Source: CAIWTU01 sp035686205 (GTDB lineage Bacteria > Desulfobacterota > Desulfuromonadia > Geobacterales > Geobacteraceae). Taken from it: a stretch of 46,815 bases of DNA. The first letter of the stretch is position 1. The number at the start of each line of letters is the position of its first letter. Made by a program: the position numbers and the translations under genes. The notes beneath the pieces were generated by a model. That model was not told where the DNA came from. It saw nothing but the letters and a program-made list of their open reading frames with translations, and did not search any database. Location: positions 1 through 46,815 of the forward strand of contig DASRZQ010000208.1 in assembly GCA_035686205.1 (NCBI GenBank), in the 5' to 3' direction. Positions 42,392-46,815 of this stretch are shown here, piece by piece.

Positions 42392-43255
42392 ATGAAAGTA
42401 AAAAAAGCCGTATTCCCTGTTGCAGGTTTAGGAACAAGATTTTTGCCGGCAACGAAATCCTCTCCGAAAGAAATGCTCCCCCTCATAGACAAACCTCTTG
42501 TGCAGTATGTTGTGGAAGAAGCAGTTGCGTCCGGTATAGAGCAGATTCTTTTCGTCACCGGCCGCGGCAAACGGGCTATAGAAGATCATTTTGACATATC
42601 TTTTGAATTGGAATTTTTGCTTCGTGAAAAGGGAAAAGACGACACTCTGCGTGAAGTGCGCGAAATCGCTGAAATGATAAAAATCTTTTATGTTCGCCAG
42701 AAACAGGCTTTGGGTCTGGGACATGCGATTTTGTGCGCAAGAGAATTTGTCGGGAACGAGCCTTTTGCCGTTTTGTTGGGAGACGATATTATAGACGCGG
42801 ATAAACCTTGTCTTGCCCAGCTCATGGAGGTATTCCGCAAATACAACGGATCAGTTCTCGCTCTTGAAAAAGTCCCAATGGAAAACATCTCGGCATATGG
42901 TTGCGTCAAAGCCTCCGAAGTCTCAGAAAATACATACAAAGTAACCGATATGGTGGAAAAGCCAAAAAGAGAGGACGCGCCTTCTGACCTGGCTATTATC
43001 GGCAGATATATACTTACTCCTGAAATATTCCCCATTCTCGAAAAGCAGCCAAAGGGGAAAGGAGGCGAAATTCAGCTCACCGACGCCATTCACAAGCTAT
43101 TGACGATACAGGAAGTCTTCGGATGCAGGTTTATCGGAACCAGGTATGACTGCGGGGACAAGCTGGGCTTTTTGAAAGCCACTGTGGATATGGCACTGAA
43201 AAGGAAAGAACTGAACGGCGAGTTTGAGAAATATCTGAGGGAAAGACTTGGATAA
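42392..43255 (+). CDS. galU: UTP-glucose-1-phosphate uridylyltransferase
   Basis: 287-aa GalU, usual length, making UDP-glucose from glucose-1-phosphate and UTP for envelope polysaccharides. The nucleotide-binding signature AVFPVAGLGTRFLPATKSSP-KEMLP begins at residue 6, with IDKPLVQYVVEEA, GLGHAILCAREFVG, LLGDDII, and the sugar-site segment GRYILTPEIFPILEKQPKGK followed by GGEIQLTDAI. Shine-Dalgarno is weak. A TATAAT is visible about 60 bases upstream (near 42333) without a good -35. Convergent with the TonB-like gene, with only 8 bases between the stops. UDP-glucose could be a donor for the glycosyltransferase at 7067, but that is speculation. Confidence 0.96.
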   Translation: MKVKKAVFPVAGLGTRFLPATKSSPKEMLPLIDKPLVQYVVEEAVASGIEQILFVTGRGKRAIEDHFDISFELEFLLREKGKDDTLREVREIAEMIKIFYVRQKQALGLGHAILCAREFVGNEPFAVLLGDDIIDADKPCLAQLMEVFRKYNGSVLALEKVPMENISAYGCVKASEVSENTYKVTDMVEKPKREDAPSDLAIIGRYILTPEIFPILEKQPKGKGGEIQLTDAIHKLLTIQEVFGCRFIGTRYDCGDKLGFLKATVDMALKRKELNGEFEKYLRERLG

Positions 43256-43263
43256 GACATTTG

Positions 43264-44118
43264 TCAGCGCAAGACTCCTCTGCTGACACCTCTGATGATT
43301 CCGTACTGGAAAAACGCGACCAGACTGAATTTGTCTTTGTCGTATCCTTTGGGGAATCCGCCTATGGGACCGATAAGCCGCAAGGTCCTGAAAACCTCGT
43401 TATCCAATATACTACTGCCGGATGATTCAAGAAGTTGAACGTTATCAATCTCTCCTTTCCTGTTAAAAGTTATCTTTACCGGTGTAATACCCTCAATGCC
43501 GAGCCGTGCGGCATCTGACGGATATCTCCAAACGCCGTAGACCGCAGTTTCAAATCGACGAAGAAATGACCCAAACTGTATGTCGTCACTATTAAGAAAT
43601 TTTGTTTCGCCTTCTTCTACCTCATTTTCATATTTTTTCCTATAATTCTCCTCAATACTCGAAAGCCTGTTTGCGTTCGGGTAAAGTTTTGCAAGTTCTG
43701 GCAGGTTCTTATTTTGATTTACTAACAAATCCTTGCCGCGCGGAACTTTTCTCAAAACTTCTTTGCCGGATTCCGGCAAAGCGCCGGATTCTGTTCTCTT
43801 ATTTTGTGGCTGGAGCGGAGTAATGGGCGCTATCTTCGCAATTTGGGGGGAAACATGATCGACGGGCATCCTGCCTTTAGGGGCGATCTCTTTTTTTACA
43901 CGAATTCTTTTATCGGACTTGCGGTTCACGCCTTTATCAGGACTCGGCTTAACATTGTTCAATTGGGGCAAATCCTCAAGTTCAACCATGTATGGTTCCG
44001 GCTTGATTTTACTCTTAATATCAGGCAGAAAATCAAACAGGTAATAGACTGCTACATGTATTATAATTGAAAGTACAACAAGATATATGAAGGTTTTTTC
44101 GATATATTGATCATTCAT
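43264..44118 (-). CDS. TonB-family energy transducer (TonB/TolA-like)
   Basis: 284-aa protein. One N-terminal membrane anchor (about 10-30, YLVVLSIIIHVAVYYLFDFL), a Lys/Pro-rich periplasmic linker (about 38-160), and a C-terminal TonB/TolA domain (about 185-284) with RRFETAVYGVWRYPSDAARL, GIEGITPVKITFNRKGEIDN, VQLLESSGSSILDNEVFRTL. It would carry force from an ExbBD/TolQR motor to an outer-membrane partner; no motor genes are in the window. Ends with FSLVAFFQYGIIRG. A promoter with TTGCAT and TACAAT at 17-base spacing lies upstream. Confidence in the family is high, in the partner low. Confidence 0.88.
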   Translation of the reverse strand: MNDQYIEKTFIYLVVLSIIIHVAVYYLFDFLPDIKSKIKPEPYMVELEDLPQLNNVKPSPDKGVNRKSDKRIRVKKEIAPKGRMPVDHVSPQIAKIAPITPLQPQNKRTESGALPESGKEVLRKVPRGKDLLVNQNKNLPELAKLYPNANRLSSIEENYRKKYENEVEEGETKFLNSDDIQFGSFLRRFETAVYGVWRYPSDAARLGIEGITPVKITFNRKGEIDNVQLLESSGSSILDNEVFRTLRLIGPIGGFPKGYDKDKFSLVAFFQYGIIRGVSRGVLR

Positions 44119-44150
44119 GAGTCATTCCGGTACAGCTTCAAATTTGCTTC

Positions 44151-44179
44151 ATTGTAAGGAAAATCAAGACAAAATGCAA
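44151..44179 (-). promoter_or_regulatory. Predicted sigma70 promoter of the TonB-like gene
   Basis: On the - strand, TTGCAT (44174-44179), a 17-base spacer and TACAAT (44151-44156), about 33 bases before the start. Confidence 0.6.
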
Positions 44180-44273
44180 TCAGGACAATGACGAAATTGT
44201 GTATATGTTCTGTTTTTATTTTGTAATGTTATGTATAGGTTAGACAAAAGTGGAAGAAAAACTGCAGGCTGAT

Positions 44274-45599
44274 TTAGGGTTTTGTAACAGGCACTATTCT
44301 CACCTTGACAATCGATGTTTTTTTCACTTCTTCACATATTAGCGTATATCCATCCAATTGGAGCTTTTCCCCTCTTTCGGGGAATCTTCCGAGCTTGTCC
44401 AATATGAGACCGGCCAGGGTATCATAAGGCAAATCTTCTCCAAGTTTTGTTTCAAGCATATCTTCGAGTTCTGAAATTGTAACCAGAGCATCAACATAGA
44501 AACTTCCGTCCGCAAGCTTTTGTACCCGTCTCGGTTCTCCGACGTCATGTTCATCCTCAATCTCACCTACCAGTTCTTCCAGCAAATCCTCTGTAGTGAC
44601 CAAACCGCTTATCCCACCATACTCATCAACCACCAGCGCCATGTGTATCCGCTTTTTCTGCATCTCCTTCAAAAGATCATTTACTTTTTTCACTTCAGGC
44701 ACATAATAAGGCGGACGCACAATTTCATTTATGTCAAAATCCGGCTCTGAAACAACTTTGCCCAACAAGTCTTTTCCGTGAATAAAACCCTCGATATTTT
44801 CAATTGAATCCTTGTAAACAGGATATCGAGAATATTTATGTTCTAAAACTTCTTTTACGATTTCATCTCTGGAAAGCTCCAGATCCAACCCGACTACTCT
44901 CGTTCTCGGAACCATGACTTCGCGCACACATGTCTGGGTAAAATCAAAAATATTCTGTATAAATTCATGTTCGATGGGGCTGAAAACTCCTGTTTTTTCT
45001 CCTTCGGAAACTATATGCCTGACTTCGTCCTTTGTAATAAATGCTTTTCCCTCAATTCCTTTTACACCCAACAATGCCAGAACCGCCTTGCTGGATATCG
45101 TGAGCAAACCTATCGCCACTGATCCGGCGCGGGAGAAAAAATTTATAGGTTTGGCGACCAAAAGGGAAATAGAATCCGCATGATGGAGACCAAAGGTTTT
45201 TGGCACGAGTTCACCAAGGACGAGCAGCAAATACGACACAAGAATGACAGCGAAAGTAAGTGACAAGGGCGAAGCAGCGTTCCTTACAAATTCGAACGGC
45301 GCACGCATCAGCGCAGGTTTCAGGAACTGAACGGCAACAGCGCCTCCGACAGCCGACGCCGTTGAGCCAACCAGAGTCATACCAACCTGAACGGTTGCAA
45401 GAAAACGATGTGGATCGTTTTGCAATTTTTCCACAAGTACCGCTTTTTCATTGCCCATTGCTATGAGTTGAGCAATTTTGCTTTTCCTGGCAGATATGAT
45501 TGCCAGCTCGGAGCCTGCAAAAAAACCGTTTGCCACGACCAGAAACAATATAAATAATAAATCAAGCCAAACTGACAATAATTCCCCCGTTAGGTTCAT
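44274..45599 (-). CDS. CorC/HlyC-type membrane protein (CNNM-CBS-CorC)
   Basis: 441-aa protein of the hemolysin C/CorC group. N-terminal CNNM (DUF21) membrane domain with four hydrophobic helices (about 10-30, 60-90, 105-130, 140-165; LDLLFILFLVVANGFFAGSE, KTFGLHHADS). A CBS pair (about 215-335; VREVMVPRTRVVGLDLELSR, HMALVVDEYGGISGLVTTED LLEELVGEIEDE) and a CorC_HlyC domain (about 350-440; YVDALVTISELEDMLETKLG, DTLAGLILDKLGRFPERGE). Relatives are linked to magnesium or sodium-magnesium transport. ATG 45599 is chosen; a TTG one codon earlier is possible. It follows the DsbC-like gene by 18 bases and probably shares its transcript. Confidence 0.92.
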   Translation of the reverse strand: MNLTGELLSVWLDLLFILFLVVANGFFAGSELAIISARKSKIAQLIAMGNEKAVLVEKLQNDPHRFLATVQVGMTLVGSTASAVGGAVAVQFLKPALMRAPFEFVRNAASPLSLTFAVILVSYLLLVLGELVPKTFGLHHADSISLLVAKPINFFSRAGSVAIGLLTISSKAVLALLGVKGIEGKAFITKDEVRHIVSEGEKTGVFSPIEHEFIQNIFDFTQTCVREVMVPRTRVVGLDLELSRDEIVKEVLEHKYSRYPVYKDSIENIEGFIHGKDLLGKVVSEPDFDINEIVRPPYYVPEVKKVNDLLKEMQKKRIHMALVVDEYGGISGLVTTEDLLEELVGEIEDEHDVGEPRRVQKLADGSFYVDALVTISELEDMLETKLGEDLPYDTLAGLILDKLGRFPERGEKLQLDGYTLICEEVKKTSIVKVRIVPVTKP

Positions 45600-45617
45600 C
45601 AATAAACAGCAAGATTA

Positions 45618-46415
45618 TTATTGACCGCTCTTCTTTATTTCTCCACATCCTGAACCTTCAGCATCATGGACGCTGGGAGCCGTACTATCCGCTTTGCCGA
45701 TAAAGCTTTCAATCAGAGGAATGTTGGCTCCACTGACAAATTTTCCATTGATCCAATATGACGGAGTACCGGAAACCTGGAGTTTGTCAATCACAGTTTT
45801 TTGAGCGTTAATCATGCCTTTGTCGTCATATGATTTATCCAGAACATCTCTTTTATTGTCAAGACTCCCACAAAATGCCTCAAACATGGCTTTTTCGTGA
45901 TCTGAAGACGCAAGAATATATTTCGCTTTTTTCATTGAGTCAGGATGTATGTTCACCAAAGGCATGAAGAATACATATCGTGTCACATCCTTGCGCATGC
46001 TCCAGTACGCATGCATCTTTCTGCAAAACGGGCAATCGGGGTCCGTAACTTCCAAAACGACATTTTTACCGTTTCCGACTTTAACAGCTTTTTTAAAGTC
46101 ATTAGCAGAAAGAAGCTTATATCTTTCTTCCGACATCTTTTCTCTTGTTATATTCCTTCCATCCTTGTTAATTATCTCTCCCAAAAACAAATAGCCGGTT
46201 TTTGGGTGAAAATATACTATTCTGTCTCCTGTTATTACCTCATATAAACCGTCGATATCGGTTCTCTTAATACTTTTGTATTGTAGCCTCGGAAATAATT
46301 TTTTTAAGGACGCTTCAGGCGTTTGTTTTGCTGGAGCCGCATGTGAAAATGCTGCACATACACTTAAGAATGATATACAGATAGCAGCATTTATTATTTT
46401 ACCTTTTATTTTCAT
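45618..46415 (-). CDS. DsbC-like periplasmic thiol:disulfide protein with CPFC active site
   Basis: 265-aa exported protein: signal peptide to about residue 26 (ISFLSVCAAFSHA), an N-terminal DsbC-like dimerisation region (about 35-100, LYEVITGDRIVYFHPKTGYL), and a thioredoxin fold with the active site Cys128-Pro-Phe-Cys131 (TDPDCPFCRKM) and cis-Pro loop VSGTPSYWING. DsbC enzymes isomerise wrong disulfides; the E. coli motif is CGYC. The shortened linker (about 10 residues) and a C-terminal GSGCGEIKK tail add an extra cysteine. GGAGG lies 9 bases before the ATG. A TATAAT at 46471-46476 (- strand) may be its -10. First gene of a pair with the CorC-like gene. Confidence 0.85.
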   Translation of the reverse strand: MKIKGKIINAAICISFLSVCAAFSHAAPAKQTPEASLKKLFPRLQYKSIKRTDIDGLYEVITGDRIVYFHPKTGYLFLGEIINKDGRNITREKMSEERYKLLSANDFKKAVKVGNGKNVVLEVTDPDCPFCRKMHAYWSMRKDVTRYVFFMPLVNIHPDSMKKAKYILASSDHEKAMFEAFCGSLDNKRDVLDKSYDDKGMINAQKTVIDKLQVSGTPSYWINGKFVSGANIPLIESFIGKADSTAPSVHDAEGSGCGEIKKSGQ

Positions 46416-46670
46416 TTCATAAATCCTCCAACAAGTATTTTAGTCATTCTTTTACACGAATTTCTCTTAAATTATAGTATTTCTTGTCTTCCTCTATGTG
46501 TTTTCAAGATACTACCATAGGCCTTCAACATATTTCAATTTATTCTATTATAATTTGTCTAATTCTGTTTAATTCATTTTATTTAATTTTTAGTCTCGTC
46601 AGATTTATCATATAAATTCAAAATAAAATTGATTCGTTACATAGTCGATGTTTTCCCAAACCCACGACGC

Positions 46671-46706
46671 AAAAAAGCCCGCACGGCGTGGAGGCTGTGC
46701 GGGCTT
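46671..46706 (-). terminator. Intrinsic terminator of an rRNA operon
   Basis: AAGCCCGCAC/GTGCGGGCTT, a 10-base stem at 46675-46706, followed on the - strand by a T run (46671-46676), just after the 5S rRNA 3' end. The stretch between the DsbC-like gene and this terminator (46416-46670) is very AT-rich and shows no other gene. Confidence 0.9.
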
Positions 46707-46720
46707 ATTTGGAATTAAAT

Positions 46721-46815
<95 letters not shown>

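Overview
The window looks like chromosome from a Desulfobacterota (former Deltaproteobacteria) organism, probably a Geobacter/Syntrophia-type anaerobe or a metagenome-derived relative. This is inferred from gene content and order: lepA-lepB next to a pyrR-pyrB-pyrC-carA-carB-greA cluster, ubiE/menG, a TonB/TolA-like protein, yggT-divIVA-yggU, and many signal-transduction proteins. No 16S gene is present to confirm it. The left half is visibly GC-rich; the part right of about 30 kb is clearly more AT-rich.

Region 1 (1-9120, all + strand) is the distal end of a phage-tail-like contractile injection system (eCIS or tailocin type). It holds a large baseplate J-like protein entering from the left edge, a second J-like wedge protein, a tail protein I homologue, a fibre-like protein with PKD modules, a Thr/Pro heptad-repeat rod protein with a C-terminal helix-hairpin-helix, a GT4 glycosyltransferase that overlaps the rod gene by one base, and a GH19 lysozyme/chitinase. 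Sheath, tube and spike genes are not in the window and would have to lie to the left. Three features stand out. There is a 2-base contraction of a CG repeat that breaks the large baseplate gene. Tandem half-length PKD modules lie inside that baseplate protein. A PKD-type fold appears to be split between the C-terminus of the fibre gene and the N-terminus of the next gene.

Region 2 (9104-13647, - strand) encodes two hybrid sensor kinases overlapping by 4 bases, convergent with the lysozyme gene. Region 3 is a large Lhr-type helicase (14014-18423) and an alpha/beta-hydrolase lipoprotein (18694-19563).

Region 4 (19646-29557, - strand) is the pyrimidine operon. It has a sigma70-type promoter, a PyrR-binding hairpin with a CNGNGA-type loop and an intrinsic terminator ahead of pyrR-pyrB-pyrC-carA, then a radical SAM gene and a DUF486 membrane protein wedged before carB. 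greA follows with its own promoter and terminator. Together these make UMP from glutamine, bicarbonate and aspartate under uridine-nucleotide feedback by transcription attenuation.

Region 5 (29590-46415) is housekeeping: lepA-lepB; a Cys-cluster protein and a DUF6178-like protein; a REC-HD-GYP regulator; a LysM-NlpC/P60 peptidoglycan hydrolase; a CdaA diadenylate cyclase fused to YbbR (CdaR-like) domains; ubiE/menG; a 60-residue helix-turn-helix protein; a tightly packed yggT-divIVA-yggU-CBS operon; fmdB; folD; galU; a TonB-like protein; and a DsbC-like disulfide protein with a CorC/HlyC membrane protein. The right edge cuts into a 5S rRNA on the - strand with its terminator, so an rRNA operon reads into the window from the right.
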